From Candidatus Huberarchaeum crystalense (GTDB taxonomy: Archaea > Huberarchaeota > Huberarchaeia > Huberarchaeales > Huberarchaeaceae): DNA of 9,656 bases. Made by a program: the position numbers and the translations under genes. This document shows, piece after piece, positions 1 through 5,609 of the stretch. Below the pieces are notes generated by a model. That model searched no databases. It saw nothing but the letters and a program-made list of their open reading frames with translations, and had not been told where the DNA came from. The DNA lies in NCBI GenBank assembly GCA_002789275.1, contig PFSX01000010.1, positions 1-9,656 on the forward strand, in the 5' to 3' direction. Positions within the stretch are counted from its first letter, which is position 1; the number at the start of each line of letters is the position of its first letter.

Positions 1-111
1 TAAGGCGCGATGCCAAGAGATATTGTATTTTTTGGCGAGGTCATACTGTTCTTTAGAGATTGTAGTTGAGATATTAACAATTCCGTTTACATACATTTTT
101 CCTTTTCCCAT
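1..111 (-). CDS. Ribbon-helix-helix-like DNA-binding protein, N-terminal part (truncated by window edge)
   Basis: The minus strand opens with ATG at 111 and reads 37 codons without a stop to the window edge. A beta-strand-like stretch (MYVNGIVNISTTIS, residues 6-19) is followed by a helix-forming stretch (KEQYDLAKKYNISWHRAL). A short strand, then 'TTIxKExYxLAKKxxISWxxAL', is the pattern of archaeal ribbon-helix-helix repressors encoded by plasmids, viruses and chromosomes; they bind DNA as dimers through the N-terminal strand. The start at M1 is supported because it lies 27 nt from a TTTTAAACA box (promoter P1), which makes it leaderless. M6 at 96 is an alternative, preceded by AAAGGA and 25 nt from TTTATAAATA (116-125). 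The protein could bind the dyads at 264-281 and 493-510, but that is inference. Only the N-terminus is visible, so the family call is tentative. Confidence 0.6.
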   Translation of the reverse strand, partial: MGKGKMYVNGIVNISTTISKEQYDLAKKYNISWHRAL

Positions 112-148
112 ATTATATTTATAAACCTCTGTTTAAAAGGGTAAATAA
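109..148 (-). promoter_or_regulatory. Promoter P1 (leaderless start of the RHH-like gene)
   Basis: Read on the minus strand, CCCTTTTAAACA (141 to 130) is followed by an AT-rich stretch TTTATAAATATAAT and then ATG at 111. The first T of TTTTAAACA is 27 nt from the A of ATG, the usual archaeal TATA-to-start-site distance, so the transcript should begin at or near the ATG. It shares box, spacing and AT-rich start region with P2-P5. The bases just upstream are C-rich, not the purine-rich TFB recognition element of textbook archaeal promoters. Confidence 0.65.
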
Positions 149-173
149 GAAAAATGGGGGGGTTTATTATTAA

Positions 174-192
174 ATAGTGTAAATAACACTAT
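174..192. repeat. Inverted repeat, 7-bp arms and 5-nt spacer
   Basis: ATAGTGT (174-180) and ACACTAT (186-192) are perfectly complementary around AAATA. A further ACTATTT at about 195-201 could pair with AAATAGT (172-178) as an alternative. It is downstream of the 7-G tract and in no gene. It may be an operator or a small hairpin. Confidence 0.5.
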
Positions 193-215
193 ATACTATT
201 TTATGGATATAAAAT

Positions 216-243
216 TGGCAAAATTAGAAAAAATGGCAAAATT
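216..243. repeat. Direct repeat TGGCAAAATT, two exact copies
   Basis: TGGCAAAATT occurs at 216-225 and again at 234-243, an 18-bp period. The two copies would lie on nearly the same face of the helix, as expected for adjacent protein-binding sites. They sit inside the gene-free control region. Confidence 0.5.
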
Positions 244-263
244 CACGAGTAAATAAAAAATAG

Positions 264-281
264 ACTGTCCGACATACAGTT
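264..281. repeat. Operator-like dyad A (pair with dyad B at 493-510)
   Basis: ACTGTCCGACATACAGTT contains ACTGT and ACAGT arms separated by 7 nt. The reverse complement of 493-510 matches it at 16 of 18 positions. A repeated dyad of this form is what a dimeric repressor or initiator would bind. No protein can be assigned from sequence; the RHH-like protein at 1-111 is the nearest candidate. Confidence 0.55.
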
Positions 282-366
282 AGATTTGACCCCCCCTGTT
301 CTGTAAACTTCGATGTAAACACAGGTTTTTAACTTTTACTTTAAATAACTAAACAATGGTATATTT

Positions 367-422
367 TATTTAACTTTAATAATGTAATTATAAAAAAAGT
401 GAAATATTTAACTTTAATAATG
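367..422. repeat. Iteron-like 18-nt direct repeat, two exact copies
   Basis: TATTTAACTTTAATAATG is present at 367-384 and 405-422 with no mismatch, a 38-bp period. A looser relative (TTTAACTTTTACTTTAA) occurs around 327-343. The sequence is AT-rich but not a simple repeat, so two exact 18-mers by chance are unlikely. Such repeats are common as replication-initiator or regulator sites. Confidence 0.55.
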
Positions 423-443
423 GTGTAAAGCGTTCATTCCCAT
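392..443 (-). ncRNA. Possible ~50-nt transcript from P2
   Basis: A transcript starting at P2 (about 443) would meet seven consecutive T residues at 398-392, a strong archaeal termination signal, after about 46-52 nt. It contains one copy of the 18-nt direct repeat and a nine-codon leaderless frame (MGMNALHHY) ending at 414. It could be a small RNA, a leader peptide or a replication primer. It could also read through leftwards. It is an inference from promoter plus T tract only. Confidence 0.25.
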
Positions 444-480
444 AATATTTATTAATATAGTTGTTTAAAAGGGGTAAGGG
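441..480 (-). promoter_or_regulatory. Orphan promoter P2
   Basis: On the minus strand CCCCTTTTAAACA (474 to 462) is followed by TATTAATAAATATTATG, with ATG at 443 exactly 27 nt from the first T of TTTTAAACA. Box and spacing match P1, P4 and P5, but no gene follows: the ATG opens a frame of only nine codons. Confidence 0.55.
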
Positions 481-492
481 GTAAAAATTATG

Positions 493-510
493 AACTGTAT
501 ATTGGACAGT
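493..510. repeat. Operator-like dyad B (inverted copy of dyad A)
   Basis: AACTGTATATTGGACAGT again has ACTGT and ACAGT arms 7 nt apart and matches dyad A in inverted orientation at 16 of 18 positions. It lies 50-67 nt upstream of the start site predicted for P2, a plausible operator position. Confidence 0.55.
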
Positions 511-589
511 AAGAAATTTTATTAAAAATTCAAGATTTTTTACAGATTATAAATTTTATGCCCCCCCTAGAATATTATATCAGCGCACG

Positions 590-606
590 CCTACTTATAA
601 GTTAGG
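590..606. repeat. Near-perfect palindrome with ACTTATAAGT core
   Basis: CCTACTTATAAGTTAGG has a perfect 10-bp core (593-602) flanked by CCT and AGG with one extra base on the right. It lies in a locally GC-richer patch between the 7-C tract and the end of the small minus-strand gene. It may be an operator or a transcript-end hairpin for that gene. Confidence 0.4.
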
Positions 607-649
607 TTCACCTGGCACTTTTTTATTAAGTTTATTAGTATGTATTTCA

Positions 650-880
650 TCAGTCATCTGATTTTTCCCAATTTATATTATGTGTATTTTTTGCATCGTG
701 TGTATATTCTCTTATTTTTTCAATATTTATAATAGGGATTTCTACTTCTGTACCTTTCAATTCGTCTATAAAAATAAAACTAATTGAATCAGGGCTTGTG
801 TCTTTATAAATTAAAAATAATAAATCTCTTGGGTCTTTAGTCCCTTTAAGGTATATTACATATTTTTTATTTTTTTCCAT
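650..880 (-). CDS. Small hypothetical protein (76 aa; 81 aa if started at 895)
   Basis: An open minus-strand frame ends with TGA at 650-652. I prefer the start at 880 because GGAG lies 9 nt upstream, the same motif and spacing as the strong ribosome binding site of the gene at 7352. The ATG at 895 lacks a clear site and would make an 81-aa product. The sequence alternates beta-like stretches (KKYVIYLKG, SISFIFIDEL, VEIPIINIEKIREY) with charged turns, is soluble and has no transmembrane segment. It ends in an acidic tail. The pattern resembles a small single-domain beta protein; I do not recognise a family. Promoter P3 lies upstream and predicts a start site near 923, so this gene would have a short leader, unlike the genes behind P1 and P4. 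Confidence 0.6.
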   Translation of the reverse strand: MEKNKKYVIYLKGTKDPRDLLFLIYKDTSPDSISFIFIDELKGTEVEIPIINIEKIREYTHDAKNTHNINWEKSDD

Positions 881-920
881 CGTTTTTTGCTCCATTTTTT
901 ATTGTTGTTTTTACCCTTAC

Positions 921-960
921 CATAATGTTATTTAACAAGGTGTTTAAAAAGGGTTGGGTT
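921..960 (-). promoter_or_regulatory. Promoter P3 (small minus-strand gene)
   Basis: On the minus strand CCCTTTTTAAACA (953 to 941) is followed by TTAAATAACATTATG, the ATG being at 923, 26 nt from TTTTAAACA. That ATG opens an 18-codon frame (ending at 867) which is out of frame with the downstream gene and overlaps its start. The ATG may simply mark the transcription start, or the short frame may act as an upstream ORF. Confidence 0.55.
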
Positions 961-1064
961 TTTTATATAATTATTTTTTATTTTAAAATAAGGATTTTTT
1001 AAATTTAATCTTTTTTAGATATTTAAAGGCAAATTTATGCTAAAAAACAGGCAAAACAACATAA

Positions 1065-1099
1065 GTAAAGCAATTTCAAGCATTGTAAAGTAATTTCAA
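1065..1099. repeat. Tandem 15-nt repeat directly upstream of the operon promoter
   Basis: GTAAAGCAATTTCAA (1065-1079) and GTAAAGTAATTTCAA (1085-1099) differ at one base and are 20 bp apart, about two helical turns. The second copy ends 4 bp before the TTTTTAAA box of P4. This is the classic place for an activator or for a repressor that blocks TBP/TFB. Confidence 0.6.
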
Positions 1100-1133
1100 T
1101 CCTTTTTAAACAAGCTATTATAAATATATTATG
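1094..1133 (+). promoter_or_regulatory. Promoter P4 (operon promoter, leaderless)
   Basis: CCTTTTTAAACA (1101-1112) is followed by TATTATAAATATATTATG. The ATG at 1131 is 27 nt from the first T of TTTTAAACA (1104). There is no Shine-Dalgarno sequence before 1131, which fits leaderless initiation. It probably drives the six genes to 7138. Confidence 0.7.
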
Positions 1134-2933
1134 TATCGCACACCCCTACAAATACAAAACTTAGGAGAACAAGAATCAAAACAACAAAAAGTTAAAAAAA
1201 ATAATAAATTAATAAGTATGCTTTTTAAAACCGCAATAATTATATCTATATTTATTATTATCTTTTTATTTCTTGCTTCTGTTGTTAACAGTGATTCTGT
1301 GCATATTTTCCATTCTGCAATAGCAGGAGCTAATAATTCTATTGGGTATATGATATTAGATACTCAAAATACTACAAGAAATAATATTTATTTATCTACT
1401 CATAACTTATATTTTCCTATTATTTTTAGTGAAAATAATTTTAATTTAGATAATAATACTCATAAAAGAATAGATATTATAGTAGATCTTCAAGATTTTT
1501 ATTTAAAACCAGGAAACTATAATGGAAATATAGTTGTAACTTCAAGTTTAGGTTCGCAAAATTTACCTATAAATGTAAATTTACTTAGTGAGAATGCTTT
1601 TGAATTGTACTCAAACTTAACAACTAACACTACTGACAATGTATATACTCTAAAAAGCGAGGGGGATTATTTTGTTGTTTCGGTGATTAATTTAGGTAAT
1701 TATGATATGGAATTTGCAATAGACAATGACAACCCCTTATTTATAACTCAAAACACAGTGAGAGTTTTAAAAGGTGAAACCCAACAAGTAAAAATACATT
1801 ATGTTGACCCACAAAATACACAATGTGGAATAAACAATTTAAAAATTTCTTTTAAAGAAAGCGACAATAATATTAAATATTTTAAGTTAAATTATACTTG
1901 TATAGATATTAAACAACCAGAAATCACAGAATTTATTTTTGAAAGAAATATTATTTTTGGAGATCCTCAAATTATAAAATTTTGTGTTATGGATAATAAT
2001 CATACAAAAAACATGTCTATAAACTTAATAAGTAAAACCCAAAACATAAATATAACAAACTTAACTATAACAAACTTAACAATTCATAATATAAGTAGTA
2101 GTTGTATAGATTATAATTTTAAACCCAATGAATCAGGCGAATGGATAATAAATATTAATGCCTTTGATTTTGCAGGCAACTATATAAACAAAACAGATAG
2201 ATTTTATACATCTCAAATAAAAACATATATTGAACTAAATAATTATGATTGGGGTAAAATTCAAGAATATAAAAATATAAATGGTGTGATTTTAACATCA
2301 TTCGGGGAAATTAAGGGCTATGTTTCGCTTGTTAGTAAGTCTTGTTCAAATTGCAGTTTTGTTATAAATGGCAAAGAAATGAATGTGGATGAACAAAATA
2401 GGTTTGCACTTAATGGGGATCAATTTAATTCTGCTAAATTGTCTTACTCTTTTAATTCTAAGATAGAAAATAATACTGACCAGGCGATTTTTGTTGTTAA
2501 GTTTGATTTTGATGACAATTATCTTGCTGAAGATAGACTAATAACAATAAGTGCTACACCTTCAAATCTTAATTTTTTAAAAGATTATAGGACAAATTAT
2601 GGGGGAGAGGTTAAATCAACTTATTGTAATACAAATAATACAGGTATAAGTAACACTTCCTCTACTACATGTTGTGTTGAAATGGCAGGTGTAATTGAGG
2701 GGTCGGAACAAGCAAAATATCTCCCAAATATGAATGAAAAAGTATGTGATATTTTAGTTCAAAATCAAAATCAAGCAAAACAAATAGCCATTAATGAAGC
2801 AGACAGAAATCTTTTATTTGGTGTGTTTGTTTTATTTATTAGTATATTTTTATCTTTATTTTGGATTATAGATCATTATTGCATTTTTTCATATATAACA
2901 TATCTTAAAAGATATATAAGGCATCAAAAATGA
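1131..2933 (+). CDS. Large membrane-anchored surface protein with Ig-like, sequon-rich ectodomain
   Basis: A 600-aa protein. A short basic N-terminus (1-26) precedes a strong transmembrane helix (about 27-50); a roughly 500-residue ectodomain follows (52-550), then a second transmembrane helix (about 551-572) and a short basic tail, so both ends should be cytoplasmic. The ectodomain has beta-sandwich-like blocks: one around 55-148 with the 'PGNYNGNIVVTSS' pattern seen in archaeal Ig-like surface proteins, one around 165-250 ('INLGNYDMEFAI', 'VLKGETQQVKI'), one around 255-350 ('GEWIININAFDFAGNY'). At least sixteen N-x-S/T sequons are visible, densest at 296-313. Cysteines cluster at 395/398 and 490-505. 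The function is unknown; a glycosylated spike, adhesin or receptor subunit is the best guess. It is first in the operon, leaderless from P4, and overlaps the next gene by ATGA. Confidence 0.75.
   Translation: MYRTPLQIQNLGEQESKQQKVKKNNKLISMLFKTAIIISIFIIIFLFLASVVNSDSVHIFHSAIAGANNSIGYMILDTQNTTRNNIYLSTHNLYFPIIFSENNFNLDNNTHKRIDIIVDLQDFYLKPGNYNGNIVVTSSLGSQNLPINVNLLSENAFELYSNLTTNTTDNVYTLKSEGDYFVVSVINLGNYDMEFAIDNDNPLFITQNTVRVLKGETQQVKIHYVDPQNTQCGINNLKISFKESDNNIKYFKLNYTCIDIKQPEITEFIFERNIIFGDPQIIKFCVMDNNHTKNMSINLISKTQNINITNLTITNLTIHNISSSCIDYNFKPNESGEWIININAFDFAGNYINKTDRFYTSQIKTYIELNNYDWGKIQEYKNINGVILTSFGEIKGYVSLVSKSCSNCSFVINGKEMNVDEQNRFALNGDQFNSAKLSYSFNSKIENNTDQAIFVVKFDFDDNYLAEDRLITISATPSNLNFLKDYRTNYGGEVKSTYCNTNNTGISNTSSTTCCVEMAGVIEGSEQAKYLPNMNEKVCDILVQNQNQAKQIAINEADRNLLFGVFVLFISIFLSLFWIIDHYCIFSYITYLKRYIRHQK
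2051..2080 (+). repeat. Perfect 15-nt tandem duplication within the ectodomain gene
   Basis: TATAACAAACTTAAC occurs twice in succession (2051-2065, 2066-2080) and encodes ITNLT-ITNLT, adding one more glycosylation sequon. In-frame slippage is the simplest origin. Confidence 0.7.
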
Positions 2934-3250
2934 TACATAAATATAATATGAGGACTAAAATACAATATAAAGAAAATAATAATAGTATAGCAAACAATGT
3001 ATTAAATTTAATGCAAAAAGAACCACAAACAACAAATGCATCTTCAAATGCGTTTTTGTTTGCATATTGGATAAAATATGAAAAAAACATTTTAATGCAA
3101 CTATTGTTTAAAAACAAAACAGCAAATTTAACACAAGCTACAACTATATTGCGAAGAAGACAGGAGTTAAAAAAACGAGGGTTTGGTTATGAAGATTTTT
3201 TTGAAGACAAAACAAAGCATTTTAAAGGAAAAAACAAAGATGATTTTTAA
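2930..3250 (+). CDS. Small basic hypothetical protein (106 aa)
   Basis: The start codon overlaps the preceding stop as ATGA, which indicates translational coupling. The protein is soluble and Lys/Arg-rich. The core is probably helical, with a 'NAFLFAYWIKYE' stretch followed by 'LTQATTILRRRQELKKRG'. This arrangement, an aromatic helix, then a 'LTxATTIxRRRxxLxxxG' helix, loosely resembles small HTH-like proteins of phages and mobile elements; I regard the likeness as weak. It lacks transmembrane segments and cysteines. Its 3' end overlaps the next gene by 11 nt from the preferred start at 3240. It may bind nucleic acid or be a small accessory of the assembly encoded here, but no function can be assigned. 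Confidence 0.6.
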   Translation: MIHKYNMRTKIQYKENNNSIANNVLNLMQKEPQTTNASSNAFLFAYWIKYEKNILMQLLFKNKTANLTQATTILRRRQELKKRGFGYEDFFEDKTKHFKGKNKDDF

Positions 3251-3749
3251 AACAGTATTATATATAGATGGAAGAGTATATATTATACTTGACTTAAAAT
3301 TAGATCCCACTATCAACAAAATAGAATTAAAAGTTATAAGACCTACATCTATTTTTGGGTATTTGGGAAAAATAATTCAAAAAAAACCAGATGAAGTATG
3401 GCATATTGACAGGGAATCACTTATTCCCCTCGATCAATTAGGTATGGATCTTTCTTATATCATAATGGAAGATGGGGGTGTAAAAAGTTGTTTTTATGAT
3501 TTTTTTGGGGATGCAACTACATTAATTGCACTTGACAAAATAAAAAGTGAACTTGAAGGGTGTAAAACCACTATAGCATCACTATCTCGTGAGCTTCAAG
3601 AGGGCAAAGGTCAAGCAATGGTACGAGCAGCAGAAGAAAATGCAGTTCTAAAAAAAATAACAGGTTCAGGGAGTTCAGCATATCAAGAAGATGATAGAAG
3701 ATTTCATATACCTCATATTGGAAGATCATCTATGGAGGGGGATGTATAA
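3240..3749 (+). CDS. Hypothetical protein: beta-rich domain plus coiled coil (169 aa)
   Basis: I place the start at 3240, with AAAGGA 10 nt upstream (3224-3229) and the short overlap usual in this operon; the frame is open to an ATG at 3183, which would overlap the previous gene by 68 nt. Residues 1-80 alternate strand-like stretches (KTVLYIDGRVYIILDLKL, KIELKVIRP, LSYIIMED) as in a small beta domain. Residues about 92-140 form a charged heptad-like helix (IKSELEGCKTTIASLSREL, AAEENAVLKKI), probably a coiled coil. The tail is Gly/Ser- and charge-rich. It may oligomerise with the coiled-coil protein encoded just downstream. It is probably cytoplasmic, since no signal or membrane segment is visible. 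I do not recognise a family. Confidence 0.65.
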   Translation: MIFKTVLYIDGRVYIILDLKLDPTINKIELKVIRPTSIFGYLGKIIQKKPDEVWHIDRESLIPLDQLGMDLSYIIMEDGGVKSCFYDFFGDATTLIALDKIKSELEGCKTTIASLSRELQEGKGQAMVRAAEENAVLKKITGSGSSAYQEDDRRFHIPHIGRSSMEGDV

Positions 3750-3751
3750 TA

Positions 3752-4909
3752 ATGTATAATGAAGATCAAAATATAGATATTCAAGATAATCAAAGTAAAA
3801 AAAACATAAGATCAGATTTATCTGAAAAATTAATCATAGATTTAAAAAACGGGCTTAAAAAGTTAGACAACGCTATTTTAAAAAAAGATATTAATAGTCT
3901 TGTTGATACTAAAAAATATTTTGATAGAGTTATTGACACAACAATGGGAACTAATAGACAGCAACTTGTTATATTTGTTGAAAATATTGGGAATATTTCA
4001 AAGGTTTTAAGAAAAAATGAAAGTCCAAATTCAAATGTAATACATCTTATAGATAATATTGAAAATGTTATATCTATTACAATATATCTTATAGATCTAT
4101 ATAATTTGTTTGTTGATTCCAACAATAAAATATTTGGTTTTTTGTATAATTATTGTCAAGAACTACAAAATCAAAATAAAGATTTATATAGTGAAAATGA
4201 AGAGTTATCTCGTAAAAATAAATATTTAGAAGAAACAAAAGGCATGGATGCAAGGGGATTTCAAGACGAAGTAAAACAACATCTTGACGCTCAAACGCAG
4301 TTATCTAACAGGATTGAAATTTTACTTAAACAAACAAGTGATCGAACTCATTCTTTACTTACTTTTTTATTAAGTAAAGAGGGTGAAAATCAAGAATTAA
4401 GTAAAGAGGGTGAAAATCAAGAAAATCAAGAATTAGATCAAGATTTAAAAACAAGTTTAGTAATTCCCCATAAAGTTTTTACACCTGAAACAAAAGATGA
4501 AGGAATAAAAGATGAAGAAATTGAAAACAACCAAGATGGCGAAAATAACAAAAATGACAAAAATAATGAAAATAATAAAGAAAGTATTTATAATTCTATT
4601 TATCCTGAGGGTTATGAAAAAGGAGACTCAGTTAATTTTTTAATTACAGTAATTTTAAGCCATTTTCGTTCTAATACTATTATTAATGGTTCAAGACTTC
4701 ATAATAAGTTTACTTCTATAGGTATGAAGATAAATATATCAAAAATATATAATGTTTTAAAGTTTCTTGAATGGAAAGGTGCAATAAAAAAGGTTGCGTT
4801 GAACGATGCTAAACCTATATCTGGAACAAATATTAAATATATTATTATAAACCAAGAAATAATTGATACTTTAATAAATAACTATAATAATAAAGATAAA
4901 GAGGATTGA
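3752..4909 (+). CDS. Coiled-coil protein with C-terminal winged-helix-like domain (385 aa)
   Basis: The start lies 2 nt after the previous stop; GGAGG at 3734-3738 is a somewhat distant ribosome binding site. Residues 20-125 are mostly helical. Residues about 130-195 are a coiled coil (YCQELQNQNKDLYSENEELS and onwards). Residues 205-280 are a low-complexity linker rich in Glu, Asn, Asp and Lys that includes an exact duplication of LSKEGENQE. Residues about 292-375 look like a winged helix: helix 'NFLITVILSHF', recognition-type region 'INISKIYNVLKFLEWKGAI', then a hairpin ending 'NIKYIIIN'. The layout suggests an elongated oligomer tethered by a flexible linker to a DNA- or protein-binding head. 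It may link DNA to the membrane ATPase system encoded downstream; that is inference. No named family recognised. Confidence 0.7.
   Translation: MYNEDQNIDIQDNQSKKNIRSDLSEKLIIDLKNGLKKLDNAILKKDINSLVDTKKYFDRVIDTTMGTNRQQLVIFVENIGNISKVLRKNESPNSNVIHLIDNIENVISITIYLIDLYNLFVDSNNKIFGFLYNYCQELQNQNKDLYSENEELSRKNKYLEETKGMDARGFQDEVKQHLDAQTQLSNRIEILLKQTSDRTHSLLTFLLSKEGENQELSKEGENQENQELDQDLKTSLVIPHKVFTPETKDEGIKDEEIENNQDGENNKNDKNNENNKESIYNSIYPEGYEKGDSVNFLITVILSHFRSNTIINGSRLHNKFTSIGMKINISKIYNVLKFLEWKGAIKKVALNDAKPISGTNIKYIIINQEIIDTLINNYNNKDKED
4370..4423 (+). repeat. Perfect 27-nt tandem duplication in the coiled-coil gene
   Basis: The 27 bases 4370-4396 are repeated exactly at 4397-4423, duplicating nine residues (LSKEGENQE) in the linker. 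A further 9-nt fragment (AATCAAGAA) follows. Zero divergence points to a recent slippage event. Confidence 0.8.
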
Positions 4910-4910
4910 T

Positions 4911-5609
4911 ATGGGTCAATCATTTACAAAAGAGAGTTTATATATACCTCTTATACTTTCTTTTATAATATCTTTATTAATATCTGTTATTTTGTATTTT
5001 ATAGGTTTTGATGTTTCTTTTTTTGTTTTTACTTCTTTGTTGTTGCTTGTATTTTTAGTTCAGTTATTAAGAAGTGTTTTTTTATTTTATGATGATTTAG
5101 ATTTAGAGTCTCGTGCTATAAAATTAGCTATTGATAAAACCGCTATTATAGGTCGCAATTATAATAAAGGAGCGAAGATTACAGCGGTGTTTGACCGTAA
5201 TTCTGTAATTAGTTCGCAAGATGCTTTTGACAAAAGATTACCTAATAAGACAAGATCATATATGGGAGTTATTTTAAAAATTATTACTTTAAATAATAAA
5301 TATTATAATTCTTATTCTAAGTGTATTTTTGAAATTATTGATGGCAGTAATTTATTGCTAAGGGATTTTATGATATTGGGGGAAAAAGAACTTCCTATTA
5401 TTAAAGGCGATCCGTTTTATGGTCGTAGCTGGGCGAGAATATCCTCTCAACAAAGTGTAAATTTTTTTCAGTATCCTACAGCAGAACCCACACCAGCAAT
5501 ATATATAAACCCTGAAGATAAAATAACATATCCCCCATCTCAACAGCCACCACAAAACCCACCACAACAAAATAAAAAACAAGATATAGGAGATATAGAT
5601 TATAGATGA
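4911..5609 (+). CDS. Two-TM membrane protein with Pro/Gln-rich tail (232 aa)
   Basis: GAGG at 4901-4904 precedes the ATG, which is one base after the previous stop. Two hydrophobic helices lie at about 11-33 and 35-57 with a tight turn, so both termini should be on the same side, most likely cytoplasmic. Residues about 62-190 form a soluble alpha/beta domain (ITAVFDRNSVISS, YMGVILKIITLNNKYYNSYS, CIFEIIDGSNLLLRDFMILG). From about 190 the chain is disordered, with PTAEPTPAIYINPED and a Pro/Gln run near 208-222. It overlaps the ATPase gene by ATGA. By position and topology it could be the membrane partner of that ATPase, as small membrane proteins accompany VirB4/HerA-type motors. I do not recognise the family. 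Confidence 0.7.
   Translation: MGQSFTKESLYIPLILSFIISLLISVILYFIGFDVSFFVFTSLLLLVFLVQLLRSVFLFYDDLDLESRAIKLAIDKTAIIGRNYNKGAKITAVFDRNSVISSQDAFDKRLPNKTRSYMGVILKIITLNNKYYNSYSKCIFEIIDGSNLLLRDFMILGEKELPIIKGDPFYGRSWARISSQQSVNFFQYPTAEPTPAIYINPEDKITYPPSQQPPQNPPQQNKKQDIGDIDYR

Larger units (their letters stand above)
112..649. other. Gene-free, repeat-rich intergenic region (candidate control region or replication origin)
   Basis: No reading frame of useful length is open on either strand across these 538 bases. The region holds promoter P1, the orphan promoter P2, a 7-bp hairpin (174-192), direct repeats TGGCAAAATT (216-225, 234-243), two 18-nt operator-like dyads in opposite orientation (264-281, 493-510), two exact 18-nt direct repeats (367-384, 405-422), a TGTAAAC pair in 300-325, three 7-base G/C tracts (156-162, 290-296, 561-567) and a palindrome (590-606). 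Dense direct repeats in very AT-rich DNA next to a DNA-binding-protein gene are typical of plasmid or viral origins and of autoregulated control regions. No replication initiator gene is visible here, so origin function is inference. Confidence 0.5.

Noticed and set aside
200..430. CRISPR array
   Set aside because: The repeats are short (10 and 18 nt), unrelated to each other, present only twice each and irregularly spaced.
581..620. tRNA-like 3' fragment or attachment site (GGTTCACCTGG)
   Set aside because: The T-loop pattern is only partial, no acceptor or anticodon stem can be built, and no second copy is seen in the window.
978..991. Perfect 14-nt palindrome TTATTTTAAAATAA
   Set aside because: It consists only of A and T in a very AT-rich stretch, so it is expected by chance.
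2905..3117. Minus-strand open frame (about 70 codons)
   Set aside because: It is antisense to two tightly coupled genes, rich in Phe/Leu/Ile as expected for the complement of AT-rich coding DNA, and has no promoter module.
3183..3239. Upstream in-frame ATG at 3183 as start of the 169-aa protein
   Set aside because: It would overlap the preceding gene by 68 nt and has no ribosome binding site; the ATG at 3240 has AAAGGA at a good distance and gives the short overlap seen elsewhere in the operon.
3790..4125. Minus-strand open frame (about 111 codons) with hydrophobic composition
   Set aside because: It lies wholly inside the coiled-coil gene; its composition is a by-product of Lys/Asn codons on the other strand.
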